Of a stretch of 64,000 nt of DNA, positions 36,474 to 45,512 are shown one piece after another (the stretch's first letter is position 1; each line of letters starts with the position of its first letter). Made by a program: the position numbers and the translations under genes. Where the stretch lies: positions 1,426,001 to 1,490,000 of the forward strand of contig NZ_CP085990.1 of NCBI RefSeq assembly GCF_020736705.1. The letters are read 5' to 3'. The notes under the pieces are model-generated. The model saw only the letters and a program-made list of their open reading frames with translations, made no database searches and had not been told where the DNA came from. Source of the stretch: Psychrobacter sanguinis. GTDB lineage: Bacteria > Pseudomonadota > Gammaproteobacteria > Pseudomonadales > Moraxellaceae.

Positions 36474-37930
36474 CTAAAGACAACTCAGAAAAGCATTACG
36501 ATTTATATGAAAGATGCGAGCTTGTTACGCCCTATCGACCCATTTTTTTAAATGAGCTTCATGAAAAAATGGACACCTTAGATAAGTTGGATGAAGCGGA
36601 AATCATAAAGCTAGCGGCTGTAGATAATACAGTTGCACCTAAAAATACACCTCTGACAGTGGGAGATGTATTAGAGGGGTTGAGTCATTTAACCACCACT
36701 GGCGTGCTCGAGGTAACCGAGATCGTCGAGTCTTTACATGCTGAACTTCTACTTAGACCATTGGGCCGCTTTAATGACGATAATTTAAGTCGTTGGCAGA
36801 GTGGGCTTACCCGTCAGGCTTACAACGGTATGCGTTATTTGGTACGCCAGATAGGTAGTGGAGTTGTTAAAACCAATATTAAGCTGTCTCGCAAAACATT
36901 AAGAAAATACAATGACAAAGTATTGCCCGATAAGTTGAAGCAGGTGGTCAATGTCATTAATGGCATGATAGGCGACCATTTAGTTACTCAAAAAAATCCG
37001 CTAGCGGTACCGATGGTCATTTATGACAGATATGGACAACCACTAGGCAATAAGGTGTCTGGGCGGGTGGTGCTTTTGTGCCATGGACTGTGTCTAAGCT
37101 ATCTAAATTGGCGGCCTTGTGAAGAGGACAGTCTGGGCGAAAGTATCGCATTGAGCCAACCTAAAACCACCGTACTTTATTTGGATTACAATACGGGCCA
37201 ACGCATTTCACAAAACGGCCGAAATTTGTCTCATCTTTTACAGCAGCTAGTCGCCGAAAATCCACACATTACCCAAATCGATTTGGTGGGATATAGCATG
37301 GGCGGGCTAGTGGCACGCAGTGCTCTTTTTTATGCTCAGCAAGACAGACTGCACTGGGGAGATCGTGTTGGTAACCTCATCACGTTAGGCACGCCGCATC
37401 AAGGTGCGGTACTTGAGCGCATTAGTTATTATGTATTGGATGTGATTGGTAAGGTTCCTTTTGCGGCCTCACTGTCTAAAATGGGTAATATTCGCAGTGC
37501 CGGCATCATTGATTTGCGTCATGGCAGTATTCGAGAGGAAGACTGGAAATATTTAAAAGAGCGCGATGTGTTGCCAGAAGAATTTCATTACCCCACAAGA
37601 CTGCCGCGTCATGTCAGAACTTATTTTATTGCCGGTTCAATCGTGGAAGGTGTCTATGACTCTAAAGCGACTAATTTGGTAGGCGATGGTTTAGTGACTA
37701 TTGAATCTGCATTGGGCGAAGCTGGCGAATTACATACGCTATATGTGCCCGAAGGCCACAAAGCGGTGTTCTATGGCGTTAATCACATTAATATACAGTA
37801 TGACCGCCGTGTGCATAAGCAAGTGGTACAGTGGCTCGATGAAAATGGCCAGAGCGATTTAGCCCTACAGCCTCGTATTCAGTCTTTTATCAAAGAAGAT
37901 GTTGATGAGGAGATTGAGATTCTAGTATAA
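36470..37930 (+). CDS. Alpha/beta hydrolase, lipase/esterase-like
   Basis: A 486-residue protein whose second half (about residues 190-480) is an alpha/beta-hydrolase domain. The oxyanion-strand motif is VVLLCHGLCLSYLNW, the nucleophile elbow is GYSMGG with Ser276, and NLITLGTPHQGAV resembles PGAP1/LipA-type lipases. The acid and His are expected in GDGLVTIESAL and VNHINI. The first ~180 residues are a helical region of unknown role (LSHLTTTGVLEVTEIVESLH), with no signal peptide. It probably hydrolyses esters or lipids in the cytoplasm or membrane periphery. An IS4-type element has landed 81 nt after the stop, separating the gene from a downstream terminator. Confidence 0.8.
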   Translation: MTKDNSEKHYDLYERCELVTPYRPIFLNELHEKMDTLDKLDEAEIIKLAAVDNTVAPKNTPLTVGDVLEGLSHLTTTGVLEVTEIVESLHAELLLRPLGRFNDDNLSRWQSGLTRQAYNGMRYLVRQIGSGVVKTNIKLSRKTLRKYNDKVLPDKLKQVVNVINGMIGDHLVTQKNPLAVPMVIYDRYGQPLGNKVSGRVVLLCHGLCLSYLNWRPCEEDSLGESIALSQPKTTVLYLDYNTGQRISQNGRNLSHLLQQLVAENPHITQIDLVGYSMGGLVARSALFYAQQDRLHWGDRVGNLITLGTPHQGAVLERISYYVLDVIGKVPFAASLSKMGNIRSAGIIDLRHGSIREEDWKYLKERDVLPEEFHYPTRLPRHVRTYFIAGSIVEGVYDSKATNLVGDGLVTIESALGEAGELHTLYVPEGHKAVFYGVNHINIQYDRRVHKQVVQWLDENGQSDLALQPRIQSFIKEDVDEEIEILV

Positions 37931-37969
37931 CTAGGAAGCGTGTTATCCATACCCTACTATAAGTCTTTA

Positions 37970-38004
37970 GTTATAAGCATTCGGTTATAAGTTTTCGGTT
38001 ATAA
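37970..38004. repeat. 14-bp tandem repeat, 2.5 copies
   Basis: GTTATAAGCATTCG, GTTATAAGTTTTCG and the partial GTTATAA follow one another directly, next to the target site of the IS4-type element. Confidence 0.75.
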
Positions 38005-38011
38005 AAAATGT

Positions 38012-39202
38012 CTCTGCACACGACAAAAAAACAAAAAAGTCTGTTAAAGCAAAGGCATAATAGTAATTTTTAAGACGAATCAGACCATGCCAAACTTTAA
38101 CAGACTTAGTGAAACTTTAACCCAAAACCTGAGCATGAACAAGGCAAGAATCAATTGTTTGAGCCTAATGATAATAGCCCTGATTACTGCTCAAAGCAGT
38201 AGTCTTAAAAAAAATAGCAAGACACCTTCCTAAGGGTGGTAAAACCGACAGCCACTATCGCAGACTACAGCGATTTTTTGCCGAAGCGAGGATAGACTAC
38301 GATCAACTGGCTTTGATGATATATCGACTATTTGGACTAGGCAAAGTCACCTTAACCATTGACCGCACCAACTGGAAATGGGGTAAAAGTAACCTCAACA
38401 TCTTTATGCTAGGAGTGGTATATAAAGGGATAGCCATCCCCTTATACTGGCAAATGCTAGATAAGCGAGGTAATACAAACCATCTTGAACGCTGTGAACT
38501 TATTGAGCGGTTTATCAAACAATTTGGCAAAGATAACCTTGAGATGATAGTAGCAGACAGAGAGTTTGTTGGCGAAAAATGGTTTAACTGGCTCACCAAT
38601 AATCACATACCCTTTGCCATACGGATTAAGAAGAACAGTAAAGTTAGGAATCATCATGGCAAGCTGGTACAGATTAAAGAGTTATTGCGCCATGTTAGCC
38701 ATCAAGAAACATATCGACATGGGCGAATACTGACTGTCGATGGTTGTTTGGTTCGAGTATTTGCCAAGCGTGATAAAGACTATGGTTTAGTGATTGTCGC
38801 AACCAATCAACTAGAAACAGTGGATGCGATGACAAGCTATGCTAAGCGTTGGGAAATTGAGACTTTATTTGCTTGTCTAAAGGGGCGTGGCTTTAATCTT
38901 GAAGATACCCACTTAACCCATCTTGATCGGGTCAGTAAATTAGTCGCAGTGAACGCCTTAGCATTTTGTTGGGCTTATCATGTCGGTATTTATAAAGACA
39001 AAGATAAGCCGTTAAAACGCAAGTTAAAGTCAAACGCTCGACCTCAAGCCAGTTTGTTTGCGCTTGGCCTGGATTTATTGATTGAAGGTCTTCGTTTGGT
39101 ATTTTTTAACAATGATAAGACTGTATTTCGACAATTAGTTAGCTTTTTAACCCCTAAACCTATGAAAATCGGATGGGGATGATTTTTTTGTCGTGTGCAG
39201 AG
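38012..39202 (+). mobile_element. IS4-family element, frameshifted copy, with 9-bp target duplication
   Basis: The element is 1191 bp, with ends CTCTGCACACGACAAAAAAA (38012-38031) and the reverse complement at 39183-39202. It is flanked by the 9-bp duplication AAAAAATGT (38003-38011 and 39203-39211). It is related to, but clearly diverged from, the element at 22926 (GCACACG for GTACACG in the repeat). Its transposase frame is broken. Confidence 0.95.
38087..39182 (+). pseudogene. IS4-family transposase, frameshifted
   Basis: Homologous along its length to the intact transposase at 22947. Translation starts MPNFNRLSETLTQNLSMNKA and then breaks at an eight-A run (38207-38214). Reading SSLKK with one A fewer restores IARHLPKGG and continues through LTIDRTNWKWGKSNLN, IVADREFVGEKW and the YAKRWEIETLFACLKGRGFN signature to the end. 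The rest is intact with all catalytic residues. So a single-base insertion in a homopolymer inactivates it, unless it is a sequencing error or transcriptional slippage corrects it. Confidence 0.9.
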
Positions 39203-39253
39203 AAAAAATGTAACAGCGTAAAAAAATAAAAGGTATTAATGAATAGAAGCCAA

Positions 39254-39290
39254 TAAAAAACCTCCTAAGCTTGTGGCATAGGAGGTTTTT
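39254..39290. terminator. Bidirectional terminator between the lipase/IS region and hslO
   Basis: AAAAACCTCCTA pairs with TAGGAGGTTTTT around an 11-nt loop; T-runs occur on both strands. It ends hslO on the minus strand and, before the IS insertion, probably also the lipase transcript. Confidence 0.85.
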
Positions 39291-39312
39291 AGTGCAGCAA
39301 TTAATGGGCTAT

Positions 39313-40242
39313 TTAATCAAATATCTCTTCAATATCAGCCTTATTAAACTTATAGACCGACCCGCAGAATCCGCAGTCCATCTCAAAAGTGCCGCCTTGT
39401 TCTTCAACGATTTCGAGCGCTTCAGCTTCTCCGATTTGGGCAATGGCTGCTTCACACTTATCACGAGAACAGGTACAGCCAAATTCTAGGGCAATAGGTT
39501 CAGGCGCAACCACGCTTTCTTCATTGTATAAGCGGTAAATAATCTCATTAGCATCTAAAGTGGTTAACTCTTCAAACTTAACGGTACGGGTAAGTAGGGT
39601 CAGACGCGTCCACAAATCATCATCAATACCTGCGGTTTCGTTCTGTTCTACTTCATACATCTCTTCTGCGGTACGTGGCAACATTTGCACTAAGATACCG
39701 CCTGCTTGTAAACCATCACACGCTAAATTAATGAGGGTTGGGATTTGCGCAGATTGTAATTGGTAATGGGCCAAACATTCGGCTAAATTATCATGGCTTC
39801 TTTCCACGATACCTTGATAAGCTTCTCCCTTAGCAGGCTGAATGTTGATGAACATCACGCCTTTGCCGACTGCGCCTAATTCTGCAAAAGCATCATCGGC
39901 ACTGGTCTTGTTTGCCCATGCTTGCTGCTGCTGTTCAGTGTCTGATTTCCAACTGGCTAAAGCACGAATAATACCTGACTGGTTACATTCTGCCACTGCC
40001 CAGCTGAGCAAGCTACTCTCATCCGAAGACTGCAGCTGGATAGATAACGTACCGTCAATCTTCAGGGTACCAATCAATAAGCTGGCTGCTGTGAGCATTT
40101 CACCCAATAGACGCTTAATTGATTCCGGATACTCTCTCTGTGCAGTGATAGTGGCATAGCTTTGTTTTAAGCGTACCACATCACCACGGACAGGTGAGTC
40201 AGCAATAAAAAAGCGTTGACGTAAATCAGTAAGTTCGGTCAT
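39313..40242 (-). CDS. hslO: Redox-regulated chaperone Hsp33
   Basis: A 309-residue cytoplasmic chaperone activated by oxidation. The C-terminal zinc-binding redox switch CxC...CxxC is complete: Cys256 and Cys258 in FGCTCSRDKC, then Cys290 and Cys293 in DCGFCG. The N-terminal substrate-binding domain is present with SYATITAQREYPESIKRLLGE and LACDGLQAGGILVQMLPR. Length is typical. Probably a single-gene unit, with a terminator downstream and a 680-nt spacer upstream. Confidence 0.95.
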   Translation of the reverse strand: MTELTDLRQRFFIADSPVRGDVVRLKQSYATITAQREYPESIKRLLGEMLTAASLLIGTLKIDGTLSIQLQSSDESSLLSWAVAECNQSGIIRALASWKSDTEQQQQAWANKTSADDAFAELGAVGKGVMFINIQPAKGEAYQGIVERSHDNLAECLAHYQLQSAQIPTLINLACDGLQAGGILVQMLPRTAEEMYEVEQNETAGIDDDLWTRLTLLTRTVKFEELTTLDANEIIYRLYNEESVVAPEPIALEFGCTCSRDKCEAAIAQIGEAEALEIVEEQGGTFEMDCGFCGSVYKFNKADIEEIFD

Positions 40243-40923
40243 TTAATGTCTCAATCAGTTATATGGTGCGGTTATCAGTTAAATATTGTTCGATAAGATA
40301 AAGGGGTCATTCGGTAGCTTTCATTCAATAGCTCAGTAAATTCATTCGATAAATTGAAAGTAATAAGTTAATGGTAAGTGGTCATTAAATTAGGTAGATA
40401 TACCGATAGACTTTTATTTAAGTGCTATATATTGGGGATACTGCTCAGTTTATCAATATAAAAAAGAGTATTAAAGGTAAGTTTTTGCATACTAATCCAG
40501 TCAAATCTTGCGAATAAATTCTAATATGACGTTTAATAGTGGTTGTTGTTGACATCAGTTGTAATTAGCCTTTATATTAGAGCGGTAAACAACTGTGTCC
40601 TAGATTTACGCGGACATAGCTTAACTAACTTACTGTTTTGTCACTATTTTGTCATTATTTCGAAAGTGAATAAATAGTAGGTACTGGCCTTTATTGTTGT
40701 TGATACACACTTAAAGCGATACAGAAAATACAGTGATAGTGACCAGTAGAGTCACTGATATTAAGTCACCAACATGATAAGTTACTAAATGGAATTTAGG
40801 CAGGGTAGTGCTTCTTTGTATGAGCGTCACTAGAAGTGGCTTCAAGAAAGATAACGTAGCATCAACCCTATATCTTAGATGGTTCGTAATTTTAGATAGT
40901 TAATAGCAACGAAAGGATTCGTT
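40243..40923. promoter_or_regulatory. Long regulatory-looking region before the liu cluster
   Basis: 680 nt without a coding frame. It contains a good sigma-70 promoter on the plus strand: TTGACA (40549-40554), 17-18 nt, then TTATAT/TATATT (40572-40578). Just past the expected transcription start is a dyad TGTCC-N11-GGACA (40596-40616). A second dyad, AGTGAC-N7-GTCACT, lies at 40738-40756. The leader would be over 300 nt long. No riboswitch is recognised, and no regulator gene lies next to the cluster. Confidence 0.5.
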
Positions 40924-42723
40924 ATGATTGGTTCCACCCACGCGTCAGATAATACTTCTACCACCTCTTCTGTCTCCAAACAAGCTCCCACTTTTGATTT
41001 AAATGCTCTACAAGGCGTTAGTATGGGCGATAGATCAGCCAATGCTCCTTTGAAAATGAGCCATGATTGGGGGCCTAAAACCCCTTTAATTGAAGCCACT
41101 ATTGGTGATTTCTTTGATGCTGTGGTTGAAAAATACCCAGATCAAGAAGCCTTAGTGGTGTGTCATCAAAATATCCGCTGGAGCTATCGTGAGCTACAAC
41201 AAAAAGTAAATCAATTGGCCAGTGCCATGATTGAGATGGGGCTGGAGATTGGTGACCGCATCGGTATCTGGTCGCATAATAATGCAGAATGGCTATTGAT
41301 GCAGTTGGCTACTGCCAAAGTAGGGGTTATCTTAGTCAATATTAACCCCGCTTACCGCAGTTTTGAATTACAGTATGCGCTCAATAAGCTAGGCTGTTCA
41401 GCTTTGGTTTTAATGCGTCATTTCAAATCAAGCGATTACGCCAAAATCATTCGTGAACTGTGTCCAGAGATTTATCATAAGCCTTATTATCAGCTAGACT
41501 TGGTCGAAATACCGACTGTAGAACGCATCATCTGGATTGATGAGCCAGACACTGAGGAAGAGTTTGGCTTTATGCAAAAGTTCTCAGAGTGGATGACAGA
41601 GGGTGATGCCAATGATCCTCGAGTTGCTGAGCGCCAAGCAAAATTAAAAAATACTGATCCCATCAACGTCCAGTTTACCAGTGGCACCACAGGCACCCCA
41701 AAAGGGGCGACGCTAACCCACCGCAATATCTTAAATAACGGTTATTTTATCGGCGAGGCAATGGACCTAAGCGCTGAGGACCGGTTGTGTATTCCTGTAC
41801 CGTTATACCATTGCTTTGGCATGGTGCTCGGTAACCTAGCAATCTTAACCCATGGCGGTTGTATCATTTATCCCAATGACGGCTTTGAGCCTTTGTCGGT
41901 GTTGAAGGCGGTAGAGGAAGAGAAATGTACTGCCCTTCACGGCGTTCCCACCATGTTTATTGCAGAGCTTGAGCATCCAGACTTTGATAAATATGACTTA
42001 TCAACCTTACGTACCGGTATTATGGCCGGTTCAAGTTGCCCGATTGAGGTGATGCGTCGCGTCATCGATGAGATGCACATGAGCGAGGTAACGATTGCTT
42101 ATGGCATGACTGAAACCAGTCCTGTTTCTTGCCAAACCAACAAAAACACCCCACTAGACAAGCAGGTCTCAACAGTAGGTTTGGTGCAGCCCAATCTAGA
42201 AGTAAAAATCGTCAATACTGAAACCGGAGAGGTCGTACCTATTGGTGAAACAGGTGAGCTGTTAACCCGTGGTTACTCAGTAATGAAAGGCTATTGGGGC
42301 AGCCGCTTTAAAACCCGTGAGTCCATTAAAGATGGCTGGATGCATACCGGCGACTTGGCCACGATGGATGAAGAGGGTTATATCAAAGTGGTGGGTCGTA
42401 GTAAAGACATGGTGATCAGGGGCGGAGAAAATATTTATCCAGTAGAGATTGAGAACTATTTATACCGTCATCCGAAAATTAGCGATGTTCAAATCGTCGG
42501 TGTGCCCGACCAGAAATACGGCGAAGTCTTGGCGGCTTGGATCATTCCAAAACAAAATGTCGAATTGACCGAAGAAGAGGTCAAGCAGTTCTGTAAAGAG
42601 AATATTGCCCATTACAAAATACCGAAGTACTTCCGCTTCGTGCAAGAGTACCCGATGACCATCACCGGTAAAATCCAGAAGTACAAGATTACCGAAATGA
42701 TGATTGAAGAGTTAGGGCTCTAA
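40924..42723 (+). CDS. Acyl-CoA synthetase (AMP-binding, ACSF2-like)
   Basis: A 599-residue adenylate-forming ligase that activates a carboxylic acid to its CoA thioester. The phosphate loop is [10 protein letters not shown] (about residues 252-261). The AMP site is [12 protein letters not shown], then [40 protein letters not shown], and the C-terminal catalytic lysine in ITGKIQKY. It heads the leucine-catabolism cluster, as in several Gammaproteobacteria where such a ligase accompanies liu genes, so a branched or short-chain acid such as isovalerate is a reasonable but unproven substrate. The start ATG follows AAAGGATTCGTT. A 15-bp tandem repeat lies in the 117-nt gap before the next gene. 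Confidence 0.88.
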   Translation: MIGSTHASDNTSTTSSVSKQAPTFDLNALQGVSMGDRSANAPLKMSHDWGPKTPLIEATIGDFFDAVVEKYPDQEALVVCHQNIRWSYRELQQKVNQLASAMIEMGLEIGDRIGIWSHNNAEWLLMQLATAKVGVILVNINPAYRSFELQYALNKLGCSALVLMRHFKSSDYAKIIRELCPEIYHKPYYQLDLVEIPTVERIIWIDEPDTEEEFGFMQKFSEWMTEGDANDPRVAERQAKLKNTDPINVQFTSGTTGTPKGATLTHRNILNNGYFIGEAMDLSAEDRLCIPVPLYHCFGMVLGNLAILTHGGCIIYPNDGFEPLSVLKAVEEEKCTALHGVPTMFIAELEHPDFDKYDLSTLRTGIMAGSSCPIEVMRRVIDEMHMSEVTIAYGMTETSPVSCQTNKNTPLDKQVSTVGLVQPNLEVKIVNTETGEVVPIGETGELLTRGYSVMKGYWGSRFKTRESIKDGWMHTGDLATMDEEGYIKVVGRSKDMVIRGGENIYPVEIENYLYRHPKISDVQIVGVPDQKYGEVLAAWIIPKQNVELTEEEVKQFCKENIAHYKIPKYFRFVQEYPMTITGKIQKYKITEMMIEELGL

Positions 42724-42765
42724 GGTCTTAGTACCAAAGCCCTAAGCAGCATTTATTTCATACCG

Positions 42766-42795
42766 CAAGTTATAAATCTGCAAATTATAAATCTA
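42766..42795. repeat. 15-bp tandem repeat in the liu cluster
   Basis: CAAGTTATAAATCTG is followed by CAAATTATAAATCTA (2 mismatches) in the gap between the ligase and liuB genes. Confidence 0.7.
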
Positions 42796-42840
42796 AAAAA
42801 GACAACGACAGCGATACCGCAACCATAGATAAGGGATGTC

Positions 42841-44451
42841 ATGAGTGCCATTATTACCAGTAAGCTAAGTCCGAATTCAAAAGAGTTTGCCGACAATACT
42901 GCTGCCATGCAAGCAGTGGTAGATGATTTACATGCTCATCTAAAGAAGATTTCACAAGGGGGGCCTGAACATTCTAGGGCCAAACATTTAGCACGAGGCA
43001 AGCTATTACCTCGTGAAAGAGTTGAGCGTCTTTTGGACCCAGGCACTGCCTTTCTGGAAGTGGCACCCATGGCGGCCTTTGATATGTACGATGCGGATAT
43101 TCCTGCGGCTGGAGTAATTGCCGGTATCGGACGTATTAACGGCATCGAGTGTATGATTGTCTGTAATGATGCGACGGTCAAAGGTGGAACCTACTACCCG
43201 ATGACGGTCAAAAAACATTTGCGCGCTCAAGAGATTGCACAAGAGAACAACTTACCTTGTGTCTACTTAGTCGATTCAGGTGGCGCAAACCTGCCCAACC
43301 AAGATGAAGTATTCCCTGATAAAGAGCATTTTGGTCGAATTTTCTTTAACCAAGCCAATATGAGTGCTGCCGGTATTCCTCAGATTGCCGTAGTTATGGG
43401 TAGCTGTACCGCTGGTGGTGCTTACGTGCCTGCCATGAGCGATGAGTCTATTATCGTTAAAGAGCAAGGCACTATCTTCTTGGGAGGACCACCACTGGTC
43501 AAAGCGGCTACCGGTGAGGTGGTCAGTGCAGAAGATCTAGGCGGTGGTGATGTCCATACCCGTTTGTCAGGTGTGGTTGATTATCTGGCCCAAAACGATC
43601 TGCATGCCCTATCGTTGGCACGTGACATCGTAGGCAACCTAAACCGTGAGCCAAAATACATCCCTAATCAAATCGAGCCTAGACCACCAAAATATGACGC
43701 CAAAGAGCTGTATGGCGTAATTCCTACCGATACCCGTAAGCCCTTTGATATTCGTGAAATTATTGCACGTATTGTCGATGCCAGCGAATTTGATGAATTC
43801 AAAGCCCGTTTCGCCACTACTTTGGTCTGTGGCTTTGCCCATATCGAAGGCATGAAAGTGGGTATTATCGCTAACAACGGTATTCTGTTTAGTGAGTCGG
43901 CTCAAAAAGGCACGCATTTTATTGAGCTGTGCTGTAAGCGCAATATTCCTTTGGTGTTCCTGCAAAATATCACCGGCTTTATGGTCGGCCGCAAGTATGA
44001 AAACGAAGGTATTGCCCGTCATGGTGCGAAGATGGTCATGGCAGTTGCCAATGCCAAGGTGCCGAAATTCACGGTCATCGTCGGTGGCTCATTCGGAGCA
44101 GGTAACTACGGCATGTGTGGCCGAGCTTATAGCCCCAGATTCTTGTGGATGTGGCCGAATGCGCGTATTTCAGTAATGGGCGGCGAGCAAGCAGCGTCGG
44201 TATTGGCCACAGTCAAGCGTGACAATATTGAGCGCAAGGGCGAGACGTGGAGCGCTGAGGAGGAAGAAGCGTTTAAAGCACCTTACAAAGAGATGTATGA
44301 GAAACAAGGTCATCCTTACTATGCCAGTGCGCGCCTTTGGGATGATGGAGTGATTGACCCTGTTGATACCCGTAAAGTATTGGCGCTTGGCTTAAGTGCG
44401 GCTTATAACGCTAAGATTGAAGAGACTAAGTTTGGCGTGTTTAGGATGTAA
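42841..44451 (+). CDS. liuB: Methylcrotonyl-CoA carboxylase beta (carboxyltransferase) subunit
   Basis: A 536-residue carboxyltransferase subunit that moves the carboxyl group from biotin to 3-methylcrotonyl-CoA. Family markers: [59 protein letters not shown], and [20 protein letters not shown] with [21 protein letters not shown]. Length agrees with the known subunit. It partners with the biotinylated alpha subunit at 45513. Located second in the cluster with an enoyl-CoA hydratase between the two subunits, the classical liuB-C-D order. Confidence 0.95.
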   Translation: MSAIITSKLSPNSKEFADNTAAMQAVVDDLHAHLKKISQGGPEHSRAKHLARGKLLPRERVERLLDPGTAFLEVAPMAAFDMYDADIPAAGVIAGIGRINGIECMIVCNDATVKGGTYYPMTVKKHLRAQEIAQENNLPCVYLVDSGGANLPNQDEVFPDKEHFGRIFFNQANMSAAGIPQIAVVMGSCTAGGAYVPAMSDESIIVKEQGTIFLGGPPLVKAATGEVVSAEDLGGGDVHTRLSGVVDYLAQNDLHALSLARDIVGNLNREPKYIPNQIEPRPPKYDAKELYGVIPTDTRKPFDIREIIARIVDASEFDEFKARFATTLVCGFAHIEGMKVGIIANNGILFSESAQKGTHFIELCCKRNIPLVFLQNITGFMVGRKYENEGIARHGAKMVMAVANAKVPKFTVIVGGSFGAGNYGMCGRAYSPRFLWMWPNARISVMGGEQAASVLATVKRDNIERKGETWSAEEEEAFKAPYKEMYEKQGHPYYASARLWDDGVIDPVDTRKVLALGLSAAYNAKIEETKFGVFRM

Positions 44452-44567
44452 CGTTTTTAGAGTATGTCATTCAGCTTGCCATACTCGATAGCCAAACTGG
44501 CGTTAACTTTTTAATCTGTTTCAGCTTATATAGCCCATTACTCTAAAGAATAGATAACGAGATATTT

Positions 44568-45401
44568 ATGACGATTAGTCACTCCCTACCAACTTCCTTA
44601 GCGCACTTAGAGACATTAACTACTTTAAAAGTTACGGTCGAGGATTATATTGCTACCGTAACTTTAGCCCGTCCTGATAAGCGTAATGCTTTTAACGATA
44701 AGGTTATTGAAGAGTTAAATCAGGTATTTACCCAACTTAGTAATAGTGATAGCAATGAGGTTCGAGTCATTGTTTTGGCAGCAGAAGGCAAAGCCTTTTG
44801 TGCAGGGGCCGACCTAAACTGGATGCGAGCTATGGCAGACTATAGCCGTGAGGAAAACCTGGCGGATGCTGATAAATTAGCTCAAATGCTTAGCGTTATT
44901 TACAGCTGCCCCAAACCGACAGTGGCCGCTATCCAAGGTGATGTTTATGCTGGCGGTATTGGACTGGTTTCTGTCTGTGATATTGCGATAGCGGTGGACT
45001 CTGCTAATTTCTGCTTAAGTGAAGTACGCTTAGGATTGGCGCCTGCCACCATTAGTCCTTATGTCATTAGAGCAATGGGTGCACGTGCAGCACATCGCTA
45101 TTTCTTAACGGCAGCAGTATTTGATGCGACCGAAGCGCAACGTGTGGGGCTGGTCCATGAGACCGTGGCTGTGACTGAACTGGATGAAAAAATAGCGTCA
45201 ATTGTCAAAAAGCTGCGTAATAACAGCCCAAATGCGGTTAAGGAATGCAAAAAACTACTGCATTATGTAGCAAGTGAGACCATTGATGACACATTGATCG
45301 CCAAAACGGTGGAAGGCATTGCGGATATCAGAGCATCTGATGAAGGCAAAGAGGGCGTTCAATCTTTCTTGCAGAAGCGTAAGCCTAATTGGCTAAGTTA
45401 A
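44568..45401 (+). CDS. liuC: Methylglutaconyl-CoA hydratase (enoyl-CoA hydratase family)
   Basis: A 277-residue crotonase-fold enzyme, assigned by context to hydration of 3-methylglutaconyl-CoA to HMG-CoA. VTLARPDKRNAFNDKVIEEL, the oxyanion-hole segment GKAFCAGADLNWMR, and IQGDVYAGGIGLVSVCDIAIA with SEVRLGLAPATISPYV are family features. The first ~20 residues are an extra N-terminal stretch. Position between the two carboxylase subunits supports the assignment; sequence alone would only say enoyl-CoA hydratase. Confidence 0.9.
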   Translation: MTISHSLPTSLAHLETLTTLKVTVEDYIATVTLARPDKRNAFNDKVIEELNQVFTQLSNSDSNEVRVIVLAAEGKAFCAGADLNWMRAMADYSREENLADADKLAQMLSVIYSCPKPTVAAIQGDVYAGGIGLVSVCDIAIAVDSANFCLSEVRLGLAPATISPYVIRAMGARAAHRYFLTAAVFDATEAQRVGLVHETVAVTELDEKIASIVKKLRNNSPNAVKECKKLLHYVASETIDDTLIAKTVEGIADIRASDEGKEGVQSFLQKRKPNWLS

Positions 45402-45512
45402 CAATTCGCAGTACTACATTATCTTCCTTTATTGAATATAAAAGACAAGATCATAAAGGAAAAAATACATATAGGGCCATGTTCAAGAGAGCCAACATCT
45501 AAAGGAATAGTT

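Noticed and set aside
38303..38657. Minus-strand frames within the second IS4-family element
   Set aside because: They are antisense to the transposase reading frame and lack starts with ribosome sites.
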